Below are positions 10,801 to 17,095 of a DNA stretch of 64,000 nt, piece by piece. The first letter of the stretch is position 1. Every line of letters starts with the position of its first letter. The notes under the pieces are model-generated. The model worked only from the letters and a program-made list of their open reading frames with translations, was not told the origin of the DNA and made no database searches. The DNA is from Mycobacterium paraffinicum. Its GTDB lineage: Bacteria > Actinomycetota > Actinomycetes > Mycobacteriales > Mycobacteriaceae. The DNA lies in contig NZ_MPNT01000010.1 of the NCBI RefSeq assembly GCF_001907675.1, positions 124,001 to 188,000 of the forward strand, written 5' to 3'. A program made the position numbers and the translations under genes.

Positions 10801-11052
10801 CACCCGCAGGCGTTCATCGCTTCGCTCGATGCCGATCAGCGCGCGGACTACCAGCGGCGTGCGGAGGCGCGGCTGCTGGCGGGTCAGCGCCGGTTGGCCT
10901 CGGCCATCGCCGGCGGCGCGCCGATGTACGAGCGGCCGGCGGACCGTCGTTTCAGCCATGACGCACCGGAGAAGCGCCAAGAGGCGGCGATGCTGCTCGA
11001 CCCGGCCTCCCGGTTGGGTGAGGGCGAGGCCTACGAGGTCTCGGCCGGATGA
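1807..11052 (+). CDS. fas: Type I fatty acid synthase, multidomain FAS-I
   Basis: Single polypeptide of about 3081 residues that makes C16-C26 acyl-CoAs for phospholipids and as primers for mycolic acids. Domain order follows mycobacterial FAS-I. The acyltransferase comes first (GHSQG, Ser about 152), then enoyl reductase (GGRAGGHHSWED region), hot-dog dehydratase (FAVVSGDHNPIH) and malonyl/palmitoyl transferase (GHSVGE, Ser about 1441). These are followed by acyl carrier domain (GASSRRNQ, Ser about 1817), NAD(P)-binding ketoreductase (VVTGASKGSIA) and ketosynthase (ACATAAVS, Cys about 2729). GTG 1807 is chosen over TTG 1792 because GAGGGAGA lies 6 bases before it and the product then begins MTIHEHDRVSAD, as in M. 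tuberculosis. acpS follows after about 30 bases and is probably co-transcribed, since the carrier domain needs it. All key residues appear intact. Confidence 0.98.
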   Translation: MTIHEHDRVSADRDGKGPHAPGDTHALVDRLTAGEPYAVAFGGQGSAWLETLEELVSSAGIESELATLVGEVELLLEPVAKELVVVRPIGFEPLTWVRALAAEDTVPSDKHLTSAAVSIPGVLLTQIAAVRALARQGMDLNDTPPVAVAGHSQGVLAVEALKAAGTRDAELLAMAQLIGAAGTLVARRRGISVLGDRPPMVSVTNADPERIGRLLDEFAQDVRTVLPPVLSIRNGRRSVVITGTPEQLSRFELYCQQISEKEEADRKNKLRGGDVFAPVFDPVQVEVGFHTPRLADGIDIVGGWAEKVGLDVALARELTESILVRRVDWVEEIGRVHDAGARWILDLGPGDILTRLTAPVIRGLGVGIVPAATRGGQRNLFTVGAVPEVARAWSTYAPTAVRLPDGRVKLSTKFTRLTGRSPILLAGMTPTTVDAKIVAAAANAGHWAELAGGGQVTEEIFAARIEELATLLEPGRTYQFNALFLDPYLWKLQVGGKRLVQKARQSGAAIDGLVISAGIPDLEDAVELIGELNDVGISHVVFKPGTVEQIRSVIRIATEVPTKPVIVHIEGGRAGGHHSWEDLDDLLLATYSELRSRPNITVCVGGGIGTPERAAEYLSGRWAQAYGFPLMPIDGILVGTAAMATKEATTSPSVKRMLVETQGTDQWVGAGKAQGGMASSRSQLGADIHEIDNSASRCGRLLDEVAGDAEAVAARRDEIIAAMANTAKPYFGDVADMTYLQWLRRYVELTIGEGDSTADTAAPGSPWLADTWRDRFQQMLQRAEARLHANDSGPIKTLFDDAALLERPADAIAALLAHYPDADTVQLHPADVPFFVTLCKTLGKPVNFVPVIDKDVRRWWRSDSLWQAHDARYDADQVCIIPGTAAVAGITRMDEPVGELLDRFEQAAIDEVLSSNGQPRAVASRRLGRPDVTGPLAVVLDAPDVQWAGRTATNPVHRIAEPGDWLVHDGPESRRATHSFTGARLEVDGDRVVLSVPISGTWIDIPFSLPANTVDGGTPVVSTEDAATAMRAVLAIAAGVEGPEFLPAVVDGTATVTVDWDPERVADHTGVTATFGEPLAPGLTTVPDALVGLCWPAVFAAIGSAVTDAGVPVVEGLLSLVHLDHAAHVVGALPKVEAELAISATASPAVDTDMGRVVRVAVTIAGADGATIARLDERFAILGRTGAAELTDPVRAGGAVSQNATDTPRRRRRDVRLTAPVDMRPFAVVSGDHNPIHTDRAAALLAGLETPIVHGMWLSAAAQHAVTATDGQARPPARLIGWTARFLGMVRPGDEVDFRVERVGIDQGAEVLEVAARIGSDLVMSATARLAAPHTVYAFPGQGIQHKGMGMDVRARSKAARKVWDKADKFTRDTLGFSVLHVVRDNPTSIIASGVHYNHPEGVLYLTQFTQVAMATVAAAQVAEMREQGAFVEGAIACGHSVGEYTALACVTGIYELEALLETVFHRGSKMHDIVPRDELGRSNYRLAAIRPSQIDLPDEEVPGFVAGIAERTGEFLEIVNFNLRGSQYAIAGTVRGLEELEAEVERRRELTGGKRSFILVPGIDVPFHSRVLRVGVAEFRRSLERVMPRDKDPDVIIGRYIPNLVPRPFTLDRDFIQEIRDLVPAEPLDAILADYDTWLTERRNEMARIVLIELLAWQFASPVRWIETQDLLFTEEAAGGLGVERFVEIGVKSAPTVAGLATNTLKLPEYAHSTVEVLNAERDAAVLFATDTDPEPEPDEVAVDSDAAASDLGANPNVAPAVAAAPAAAPSGAPRPDDIGFDAADATLALIALSAKMRIDQIEELDSIESITDGASSRRNQLLVDLGSELNLGAIDGAAEADLAGLRSQVTKLARTYKPFGPVLSDAINDQLRTVLGPSGKRPAAIAERVKKTWELGDGWAKHVTVEVALGTREGTSVRGGAMGHLHEGALADAASVDKVVDAAVAAVAARRGIAVALPSSGGGGGATVDAAALSEFTDQITGRDGVLASAARLILGQLGHDDPVSAPPTATDAELIDLVTAELGADWPRLVAPAFDAKKAVVFDDRWASAREDLVKLWLADEGEIDAQWQSLSERFEGAGHVVATQATWWQGKALAAGRQIHASLYGRIAAGAENPDPGPYSSEVAVVTGASKGSIAASVVARLLDGGATVIATTSKLDDERLAFYRGLYRDHARYGAALWVVAANMASYSDIDALVEWIGTEQTESLGPQSIHIKDAQTPTLLFPFAAPRVAGDLSEAGSRSEMEMKVLLWAVQRLIGGLSKIGAERDIASRLHVVLPGSPNRGMFGGDGAYGEAKSALDALVSRWHAESSWAARVSLAHALIGWTRGTGLMGHNDAIVEAVEEAGVTTYSTEQMAAMLLDLCDVESKVAAAGAPIKADLTGGLAEANLDMAELAAKAREQATPSDQLAEDAAAEGTIAALPSPPRGVKPAPPPGWADLDVDPADLVVIVGGAEIGPYGSSRTRFEMEVDNELSAAGVLELAWTTGLIRWEDDPQPGWYDTESGDLVDETELVERYHDIVVERVGIREFVDDGAIDPDHASPLLVSVFLEKDFSFVVSSEADARAFVEFDPEHTVIRPVPDSSDWQVIRKAGTEIRVPRKTKLSRVVGAQVPTGFDPTVFGISQDMASSTDRVALWNIVATVDAFLSSGFTPTELMRWVHPGLVASTQGTGMGGMTSMQTMYHGNLLGRNKPNDILQEVLPNVVAAHVIQSYVGSYGAMIHPVGACATAAVSVEEGVDKIRLGKAELVVAGGFDDLTLEAIIGFGDMAATADTSMMRGRGIEDSKFSRPNDRRRLGFVEAQGGGTILLARGDLALKMGLPVLAVVAYAQSFADGVHSSIPAPGLGALGAGRGGKDSQLARALGKLGVGADDIAVISKHDTSTLANDPNETELHERLADSLGRSEGAPLFVVSQKSLTGHAKGGAAVFQMMGLCQMLRDGVIPPNRSLDCVDDELAGSAHFVWVRETLRLGEKFPLKAGLLTSLGFGHVSGLVALVHPQAFIASLDADQRADYQRRAEARLLAGQRRLASAIAGGAPMYERPADRRFSHDAPEKRQEAAMLLDPASRLGEGEAYEVSAG

Positions 11053-11083
11053 CGTCTTCGACCGTCCGTTAGCCTGGCGTCCC

Positions 11084-11476
11084 ATGGGAATTGTCGGTGT
11101 GGGGATCGACGTCGTCTCCATCCCTGATTTCGCCGAGCAGGTCGATCAGCCGGGAACCGTCTTCTCCGAGACGTTCACGCCGGGTGAGCGCCGCGACGCC
11201 TCGGACAAGAGTTCGTCGGCGGCGCGCCACCTGGCGGCCCGCTGGGCGGCGAAGGAGGCGGTCATCAAGGCGTGGTCGGGGTCCCGGTTCGCGCAGCGGC
11301 CCGTGCTGCCCGAGGACATCCACCGCGACATCGAGGTGGTTACCGACATGTGGGGGCGGCCCCGGGTGCGGCTGAGCGGCGACATCGCCAAACACCTGGC
11401 GGATGTGACGATTCACGTGTCGCTGACACACGAGGGCGACACCGCGGCCGCCGTGGCGATCCTGGAGACGACCTAG
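11084..11476 (+). CDS. acpS: Holo-[acyl-carrier-protein] synthase
   Basis: A 130-residue phosphopantetheinyl transferase that moves 4'-phosphopantetheine from CoA to the serine of acyl carrier domains, notably the one in FAS-I just upstream. The AcpS signature is visible: GVGIDVVSI with the Mg-binding Asp9, and ARWAAKEAVIKA with the catalytic Glu58. Length equals the M. tuberculosis enzyme. ATG 11084 is the first codon giving the canonical MGIVGVGID start. The 31-bp gap to fas and shared direction point to one transcription unit. A strong inverted repeat begins 16 bases past the stop codon and could end or stabilise that transcript. Confidence 0.95.
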   Translation: MGIVGVGIDVVSIPDFAEQVDQPGTVFSETFTPGERRDASDKSSSAARHLAARWAAKEAVIKAWSGSRFAQRPVLPEDIHRDIEVVTDMWGRPRVRLSGDIAKHLADVTIHVSLTHEGDTAAAVAILETT

Positions 11477-11492
11477 TGCCTAGCGCCTATCG

Positions 11493-11550
11493 CGAGCAGA
11501 CGCAAAGTCGCATCTTGGCCGGGGCATTCATGCGACTTTGCGTCTGCTCG
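11493..11550. repeat. Perfect 21-bp inverted repeat (hairpin) after acpS
   Basis: Two perfectly complementary 21-bp arms, 11493-11513 and 11530-11550, are separated by 16 bases. The arm contains GAGCAGACGCAAAGTCGCAT. It lies in the 106-bp gap between acpS and the downstream peptidase gene, both on the plus strand. No T-run follows, so it is not a textbook rho-independent terminator, though mycobacterial terminators often lack one. The long exact match suggests a dispersed repeat element or a processing/termination hairpin. Confidence 0.85.
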
Positions 11551-11582
11551 GCCCGAAAAAAGTGGGGACTAGCCTCGAGGTC

Positions 11583-12908
11583 ATGACTGATCTTGTGGAG
11601 CGCGTCCGCGAGCTGTTGCCGTCGGTGCGCCGCGACCTCGAGGACCTGGTGCGCATCGAATCGGTGTGGGCCGACCCGGGCCGCCGCGACGAGGTGCACC
11701 GCAGCGCGCGGGTGGTGGCGGATCTGTTGTCGCAGGCCGGTTTTGGCGACGTGCGGATCGTCAGCGAAGGCGGCGCGCCGGCGGTCATCGCGCGCCATCC
11801 CGCGCCGCCGGGCGCGCCCACCGTGCTGCTGTACGCCCACCACGACGTGCAGCCCGAGGGCGACGCCGCCCAGTGGGCGTCGCCGCCCTTCGAGCCCACC
11901 GAACGCGGCGGCCGGCTTTACGGCCGCGGCAGCGCGGACGACAAGGCCGGCGTCGCAACGCATTTGGCCGCCTTCAGGGCACACGGCGGTCAACCGCCCG
12001 TCGGTGTGACCGTCTTCGTCGAGGGTGAAGAGGAATCCGGCTCGCCGTCGTTGGGCCGGTTGCTGGCCGCCCACCGCGACGCGCTGGCCGCCGACGTCAT
12101 CGTCATCGCCGACTCGGACAACTGGAGCACCGACGTGCCGGCGCTGACGGTTTCGCTGCGTGGCCTGGTCGACTGCGTCGTCGAGGTCGCCACGCTCGAT
12201 CACGGCCTGCACTCCGGCATCTGGGGTGGAGTGGTGCCCGACGCGCTGAGCGTCTTGGTGCGGCTGCTGGCGAGCCTGCACGACGACGACGGCAACGTGG
12301 CGGTCGCCGGCCTGCACGAAAGTACCGCCGCCGCTGTCGATTACCCGCACGATCGGGTGCGGGCCGACTCCGGGCTGCTGGACGGGGTGTCCGAGATCGG
12401 GTCCGGCTCGGCGCCGCAGCGCCTGTGGGCCAAACCCGCGATCACCGTGATCGGCATCGACACCACGCCGATCGAGAAGGCGTCGAACACGCTGATCCCG
12501 CGGGCGCGGGCGAAGATCAGCATGCGGGTCGCGCCCGGCGGCGACGCCAAGGCGCACCTGGACGCGTTGACGTCGCATCTGTGCGAGCACGCACCGTGGG
12601 GCGCGCGGGTCACTGTCACCCGCGGCGACGTCGGCGAGCCCTATGCCATCGACGCCAGCGGTCCGGTGTATGACGCCGCGCGGGCGGCCTTCCGGCAGGC
12701 GTGGGGCACCGAACCCGTCGACATGGGCATGGGCGGCTCCATCCCCTTCATCGCCGAGTTCGCCGACGCGTTCCCGCAGGCCAAGATCCTGGTCACCGGC
12801 GTCGAGGACCCCAACACCCAGGCGCACAGCGTCAACGAGAGCCTGCATCTCGGTGTGCTGGAACGCGCCGCGATCGCCGAGGCGCTGCTGCTGGCCAACC
12901 TGGCCTAA
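11583..12908 (+). CDS. M20-family metallopeptidase / dipeptidase (Rv2522c-like)
   Basis: This 441-residue protein of the M20 zinc peptidase family cleaves small peptides or N-acyl amino acids in the cytosol. Metal and catalytic motifs are present: LLYAHHDVQPEGD (His87, Asp89), GRGSADDKAG, and the Glu-rich EGEEESGS, plus the C-terminal MGMGGSIPF and a late His (AHSVNES). A dimerisation lid domain occupies the middle third. ATG 11583 is preferred over upstream in-frame codons because those lie inside the inverted repeat. In M. tuberculosis the equivalent gene (Rv2522c) also lies beside acpS. The exact substrate cannot be told from sequence. Confidence 0.9.
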   Translation: MTDLVERVRELLPSVRRDLEDLVRIESVWADPGRRDEVHRSARVVADLLSQAGFGDVRIVSEGGAPAVIARHPAPPGAPTVLLYAHHDVQPEGDAAQWASPPFEPTERGGRLYGRGSADDKAGVATHLAAFRAHGGQPPVGVTVFVEGEEESGSPSLGRLLAAHRDALAADVIVIADSDNWSTDVPALTVSLRGLVDCVVEVATLDHGLHSGIWGGVVPDALSVLVRLLASLHDDDGNVAVAGLHESTAAAVDYPHDRVRADSGLLDGVSEIGSGSAPQRLWAKPAITVIGIDTTPIEKASNTLIPRARAKISMRVAPGGDAKAHLDALTSHLCEHAPWGARVTVTRGDVGEPYAIDASGPVYDAARAAFRQAWGTEPVDMGMGGSIPFIAEFADAFPQAKILVTGVEDPNTQAHSVNESLHLGVLERAAIAEALLLANLA

Positions 12909-12934
12909 CGGCGGCCCTTGCGTACCAACCGCTT

Positions 12935-13477
12935 TTACCGCCGCTGAGATACGGCGTTGTTGTTTCCGGTCTTCTCGATCTTCGGTGAGCCCGAGTGGTA
13001 GGTCACCGCGTTGTCGTCGCCGAAAACGTCGATGGTGTCGGCACTGTCGGCAGCGACGTGATTCCCGCTGCCGAAGACCTCGAGCCTCTTGCAGTGGCCG
13101 GTGACCGTGTAGTTGTTGTTGTCGCCGTCCAGCTTGAGGTTTCCGTTGTTGCAGTCGATCTTGTCCCTCGCGCCGCTATTGATCATCACGAGGTTCCCCT
13201 GCACGGTGGTGCCGGAGTGGCTCAAGAAGAACCCGATCGCGAATACCGCTACGACCGAGCACGCTCCCAAGATCACCTTGCCCCGCGGCGTATTCAGCGA
13301 CTTGACGAAATCCGCGAACGCGCGTAAGCCGCCGGGCTGCCCGTCGCCGGACGTGCCGAACGGCCGCGGCTCGGACCCCGGTGTCTGGCCGGCGCCATGC
13401 TCGAGGTTGCGAATGTATTGCTCGGGGTCGTCCGCGTCCACGGCTAGATGATCCGCTTTGGCGCGCGCGGAGTGCAA
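12935..13477 (-). CDS. Membrane-anchored DUF3060 protein
   Basis: Up to 180 residues. An N-terminal cytoplasmic segment is followed by one transmembrane helix (VILGACSVVAVFAIGFFLSHSG, about 66-87) and an extracytoplasmic domain of short repeated beta-turn motifs (LDGDNNNYTVTGHC, FGSGNHVAADSA, FGDDNAVTYHSG, KTGNNNAVSQ). This is the DUF3060 pattern, common in mycobacterial surface proteins and predicted to form a right-handed beta-solenoid. Function is unknown. The outermost start is TTG 13477; GTG 13441 would begin MDADDPEQYIRNLEHG and may be the true start. No strong ribosome binding site settles it. It converges on the M20 peptidase gene. Confidence 0.8.
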   Translation of the reverse strand: MHSARAKADHLAVDADDPEQYIRNLEHGAGQTPGSEPRPFGTSGDGQPGGLRAFADFVKSLNTPRGKVILGACSVVAVFAIGFFLSHSGTTVQGNLVMINSGARDKIDCNNGNLKLDGDNNNYTVTGHCKRLEVFGSGNHVAADSADTIDVFGDDNAVTYHSGSPKIEKTGNNNAVSQRR

Positions 13478-13780
13478 TGGCCGGCCGCCGCGACGCCACC
13501 AGAAATCATCGCCGCCCCGATGATCCGGCCGCGGGGTGTGCTCATCGGAAAGCCCTTTCGTTGCCGGTCGCGCCGTACGCTACGGCGAACCACTTGAGAA
13601 ATTCTCGGCGTCGCGTGCGGCTACCGATCCCAACAGAGCTGGCCCCCCTTCGACTTTGCACTTCGCCCGCGTTCCCTTGAAGGGGTTAGCGGCGGCGGCA
13701 TTGGAAGCTGCTTCAGTCAAGTTGCCGGCAGGCCACGACGAGCGCAGAGTACGGATCAGCGGGGGCAGAAGGAGCAACTG
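13478..13780. other. 303-bp divergent intergenic region
   Basis: It lies between the DUF3060 gene (minus) and the small secreted protein gene (plus), so it should hold two divergent promoters. I see no recognisable operator, repeat or RNA gene. The only clear signal is the ribosome binding site AGAAGGAG at about 13768-13775 for the plus-strand gene. Confidence 0.5.
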
Positions 13781-14137
13781 ATGAAGACACAGTTTGCCGC
13801 GGCCTCCGCGGTATTGGTTTTGGCATCGCTGATAACTGCGCCGGGTGCGGTCGCCGCGCCGGGTGATGCGGTGGTGTACACCGTGACCTCCGACGCCCCG
13901 TTGGCCGCGGTGTCGTATATAGACGCGACGGGCACGCTGCAGATGGTGACTAATCAGCCCGTGCCATGGTCCATCTCGTTTACCAGCAAGGACGCCAGTC
14001 CCGCGGCGGTGCTCACCGTTGCCGCGAACCCGACCGGTCAAAAGACGACCTGCACGATCACGGTCAACGGGACGGTCAAGGACGCCAAGTCGACGACGGG
14101 CACGGGTGAAGCCGGCCTGGCGCAGTGCGCCGCCTAA
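13781..14137 (+). CDS. Small secreted MmpS-fold-like protein
   Basis: This 118-residue protein has a cleavable Sec signal peptide (MKTQFAAASAVLVLASLITAPGAVA, cut near residue 25). The mature domain has the pattern of the MmpS C-terminal beta-sandwich: VVYTVTSD, VSYIDATG, NQPVPWSISF, TCTITVNG and a terminal AQC. The two cysteines (TTC and AQC) probably form the disulfide seen in that family. ATG 13781 has a strong ribosome binding site, AGAAGGAG. No mmpL gene adjoins it, so it is not a standard MmpS-MmpL pair. Its role is unknown. Confidence 0.8.
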   Translation: MKTQFAAASAVLVLASLITAPGAVAAPGDAVVYTVTSDAPLAAVSYIDATGTLQMVTNQPVPWSISFTSKDASPAAVLTVAANPTGQKTTCTITVNGTVKDAKSTTGTGEAGLAQCAA

Positions 14138-14156
14138 CCGCGGACGCTTCGGCGGT

Positions 14157-14630
14157 TCAGACTGACAGGTCGCGGCGCAGTTTGGCGACGTGGCCGGTCG
14201 CCTTCACGTTGTATTGCGCGACGGCGATCTTGCCCTTTTCGTCCACCACGAAGGTGGAGCGGATCACGCCCTGGACCGTCTTGCCGTACATCTGCTTCTC
14301 GCCGTAGGCGCCCCAGGCGGTCAGCACCTTGCGCTCGGGGTCAGACAGCAGCGGGAACGTCAGCTTTTCGGCGTCGCGGAACTTGGCCAGCTTCTCCGGC
14401 TTGTCGGGGGAGATGCCGATCACGTCGAGGCCGGCGCCGCTGAGTTCGTGCAGGTTGTCGCGGAAGTCGCAGGCCTGCTTGGTGCAGCCCGGTGTCGAAG
14501 CCGCCGGGTAGAAGTACACGATGACGCGACGCCCCTTGTAGTCGGCCAGCGACACCTTGTTGCCGTCGGCGTCGGGCAGGCTGAAGGAGGGCGCTTTGTC
14601 GCCCGGCGCAAGCCGCGTGGTCTCGGCCAA
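14157..14630 (-). CDS. bcp: Thioredoxin-dependent thiol peroxidase Bcp (peroxiredoxin)
   Basis: This 157-residue AhpC/TSA-fold peroxiredoxin of the BCP/PrxQ group reduces hydroperoxides using thioredoxin. The peroxidatic Cys49 lies in STPGCTKQACDF with the resolving Cys54 five residues on, the PrxQ arrangement. The start is TTG 14630, with AGAAAGGGG a few bases upstream and a first segment (TTRLAPGDKAP) aligning with the M. tuberculosis protein Rv2521. It is divergent from the short DUF3618 gene, sharing a gap of about 100 bp, the same neighbourhood as in M. tuberculosis. Confidence 0.95.
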   Translation of the reverse strand: MAETTRLAPGDKAPSFSLPDADGNKVSLADYKGRRVIVYFYPAASTPGCTKQACDFRDNLHELSGAGLDVIGISPDKPEKLAKFRDAEKLTFPLLSDPERKVLTAWGAYGEKQMYGKTVQGVIRSTFVVDEKGKIAVAQYNVKATGHVAKLRRDLSV

Positions 14631-14728
14631 TTTCGGGGCCCCTTTCTGTTCACCGGAGCGTTGGGGTTATCGCCAGCTGATCTAGGGTAGTGCCTCAGGT
14701 GCATCAGGCCGATTGGGAGGACAGACAC

Positions 14729-14956
14729 GTGGCGGACCGGGACCCCGAGGCCATCAAGCGGGACATCGACGTCGCCCGCGACCAGCTGGCGGCCACCGTC
14801 GACTCGCTTGCCGTGCGCGCCAACCCGCGCCGCCTCGCCGATGACCTCAAGGTTCGGGTGATCGCCTTCGTCAAGAAGCCCGCGGTCACGGTCTCACTGG
14901 CCGGCGTCGGCGTCCTCGTCGTCGTGGTCGTGGTGCACCGGGTGCGCAACCGCTGA
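14729..14956 (+). CDS. Small DUF3618 membrane protein (Rv2520c-like)
   Basis: This 75-residue protein has a charged N-terminal half matching DUF3618 (DPEAIKRDIDVARDQLAATVDSLAVR), a predicted amphipathic helix, and one C-terminal transmembrane segment (VTVSLAGVGVLVVVVVVHRV) ending in basic residues. GTG 14729 is preferred over ATG 14690 because GGGAGG lies 8 bases before it and the product length then equals the M. tuberculosis counterpart. Function is unknown; the topology suggests a membrane-curvature or stress-associated protein, which is inference. Confidence 0.85.
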   Translation: MADRDPEAIKRDIDVARDQLAATVDSLAVRANPRRLADDLKVRVIAFVKKPAVTVSLAGVGVLVVVVVVHRVRNR

Positions 14957-14960
14957 CCCG

Positions 14961-16703
14961 TCAGGTCATGCCGGCGCCCGTGCCGGTCTGAACGTGCACC
15001 GGGAGGTCATCGGCCCAGGGCTGGGCAGTAGCCATGTCCTCGACCTCGACGTAGCCGCGCTCGAATTCGCCCGTCGCCGCGTCCACCAGGCGGTACTCCT
15101 GACGCTGGATGTGGATGGGCTGCGCGTCCAGGATCACCACCCGCACGTCACCGGGCCCAAAGTTGCAGCGCTGCTGTAGCGCCTCGATGAGGCATTCGTT
15201 GTGCATGTGCCCGTCGCCGAAGTTCCAGCCGAGGACCATTGCGCAGAGATTCTCACCCTCACAGAGGTTGTAGTCGGCCTCGTCGTACCCGGCCAACGCG
15301 CGGTGTACCAGGGTGTAGAGCGCGCGGCCGTGCGTGTTCATCCCTCGGAAGGCGTAGGCGAGATGGATGGGCACCAAGGTCTCTTCCTTGGTCTTGTAGA
15401 GACGCTCGAGCTGTAGGTGATACATCGGCCCGAGCGCGCGGGAGCCGGTGCGGATCTTCTCGTCGACCGACGGCTTGACGCACCACACGGTGGTGTCCCA
15501 GTTGCCCGCGTAATACCGCATGCCGGGCAGGAAGGACACCTTGCGCGGGTACAGGTTGCCGATGACGACGACGCCTGCGACGACCACGAACAGGATCGCC
15601 ACCGGCAACGGGTTGGCCAGGTCGGACAATCCGAGGTGCGCGTGCGCGACGAACAGCGACAGCACCCCGAAGATCATGAACACGTTCCACTCCAGCGGCA
15701 CCCCCATCGGAAAGGCGAGCAGGATGTTGAGGTGGAAGACGATCATCACGAACGCGGCGATGGCCGTTGGCCAGCCACCGTGCGAGAAGAGCAGCGCCAG
15801 CGGCACCAGGCCTTCCACGGCGGTGGAGAAGTGTGCGATGAAACCCGCCAGCGCACTGGGCCGCAGGTCGTCCGGATAGCGCTTGAACAGCGACCGCTTG
15901 AGCGCCCCGGATGGGATGAACGGGTTGTTCGCCAGCATCGTCGAGATCACGAATGGGAAGTGCCGGTTGAGCTTTGAGGTGGCGGCCCCGAGCCAGATCA
16001 CCATGAAGACCACCTTGGCCCCGATGACGGAATCCGCCCCGGGGAACAGGAAGACCAGCGCGAGCGGCGCATAGACCTCGCCGCGCGCGGCCAAGAAGAT
16101 CACCTTGTCGCGCAAACCGATGACGGACAGGACGGCCAGGATCGCGATTGTATGCCAGGGCGCCAGCACGCCAATTTCGGTGTGCAGGGCCGGAATTGGG
16201 CCGGTGCCGTCGGACACCAGCGCGACCGCGAGCAGCGCCAGGAGCGCGCCGTAGAGGATTGCGTCGATCGGGCTGCGGACGCTGCCCTTGGTCAGCGGCA
16301 CCCGATCCGGCCACGGGGGCAGCCGGATGGTGCCGGGCCGCAACCAGTACAGGATGGAGCCCATCGGCGGGAAGTATCGGCCAGCCAGCGGCCCGAAGCA
16401 GCAGCCCAGGCCGATGACTTCGAACAGCATGGTGTACAGCACGGCCTTCTCGAACACGATCGGTTCCGACCACCAGGCGGCGACGCCCGTGAAGGCGCCG
16501 ATGCCCGTTGTGCACCACCCGAACACCCAGCCGCCGAGGATGTAGAGCGCGATCTTCACGCCGTACATCACGTGCATGATCAGCGGGGTGCCGAACCCGT
16601 TCTCGGCGATGTGGCGCACCATCGGCACGATCCGCTGGGCGCGGGGTTGCGTGCTCCATTCGGCTACGTCGACGACGGGCAGATTCGGCTGGATGAACCC
16701 CAT
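14961..16703 (-). CDS. DUF3556 polytopic membrane protein
   Basis: This 580-residue integral membrane protein has a short soluble N-terminus (MGFIQPNLPVVDVAEW), about eight to ten hydrophobic helices in the first two thirds, and a soluble C-terminal domain of about 190 residues. That domain contains conserved-looking segments (LCEGENLCAMVLGWNFGDG, ILDAQPIHIQRQEYRLVD). This matches the DUF3556 family, widespread in mycobacteria and related actinobacteria, with no established function. ATG 16703 is chosen because AAGGAG lies 6 bases upstream. Its stop lies 4 bp from that of the convergent DUF3618 gene. Confidence 0.85.
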   Translation of the reverse strand: MGFIQPNLPVVDVAEWSTQPRAQRIVPMVRHIAENGFGTPLIMHVMYGVKIALYILGGWVFGWCTTGIGAFTGVAAWWSEPIVFEKAVLYTMLFEVIGLGCCFGPLAGRYFPPMGSILYWLRPGTIRLPPWPDRVPLTKGSVRSPIDAILYGALLALLAVALVSDGTGPIPALHTEIGVLAPWHTIAILAVLSVIGLRDKVIFLAARGEVYAPLALVFLFPGADSVIGAKVVFMVIWLGAATSKLNRHFPFVISTMLANNPFIPSGALKRSLFKRYPDDLRPSALAGFIAHFSTAVEGLVPLALLFSHGGWPTAIAAFVMIVFHLNILLAFPMGVPLEWNVFMIFGVLSLFVAHAHLGLSDLANPLPVAILFVVVAGVVVIGNLYPRKVSFLPGMRYYAGNWDTTVWCVKPSVDEKIRTGSRALGPMYHLQLERLYKTKEETLVPIHLAYAFRGMNTHGRALYTLVHRALAGYDEADYNLCEGENLCAMVLGWNFGDGHMHNECLIEALQQRCNFGPGDVRVVILDAQPIHIQRQEYRLVDAATGEFERGYVEVEDMATAQPWADDLPVHVQTGTGAGMT

Positions 16704-16862
16704 TGCAGCTCCTTCGGGCACGGCTCGTTCCACGGGGCACTCGCTGTGAAGGAGAAGCTACCTGCAGTGACATTCGTGCGGCAGCCGAATTACGCCGAAA
16801 AGTCGGGCGGGCCCAATCTGTGGGCGAACGGGAACGCCAAGAGGCGTCCTGGTGATTTTCAG

Positions 16863-16938
<76 letters not shown>

Positions 16939-17095
16939 TTTCGACGGCCGAGACCGCGTACGCGACAATAACAGGCGTCCTGCCGCGCTGTGAAATCCCC
17001 CGATCTCCTCCAGAATACCGACCGCCGGGGGGTGCCGGTTCCTGCCAGGGTGTCCCGGCGCTGCTCATCACGAATCGGGCTGCAGCGCAGGCCAC

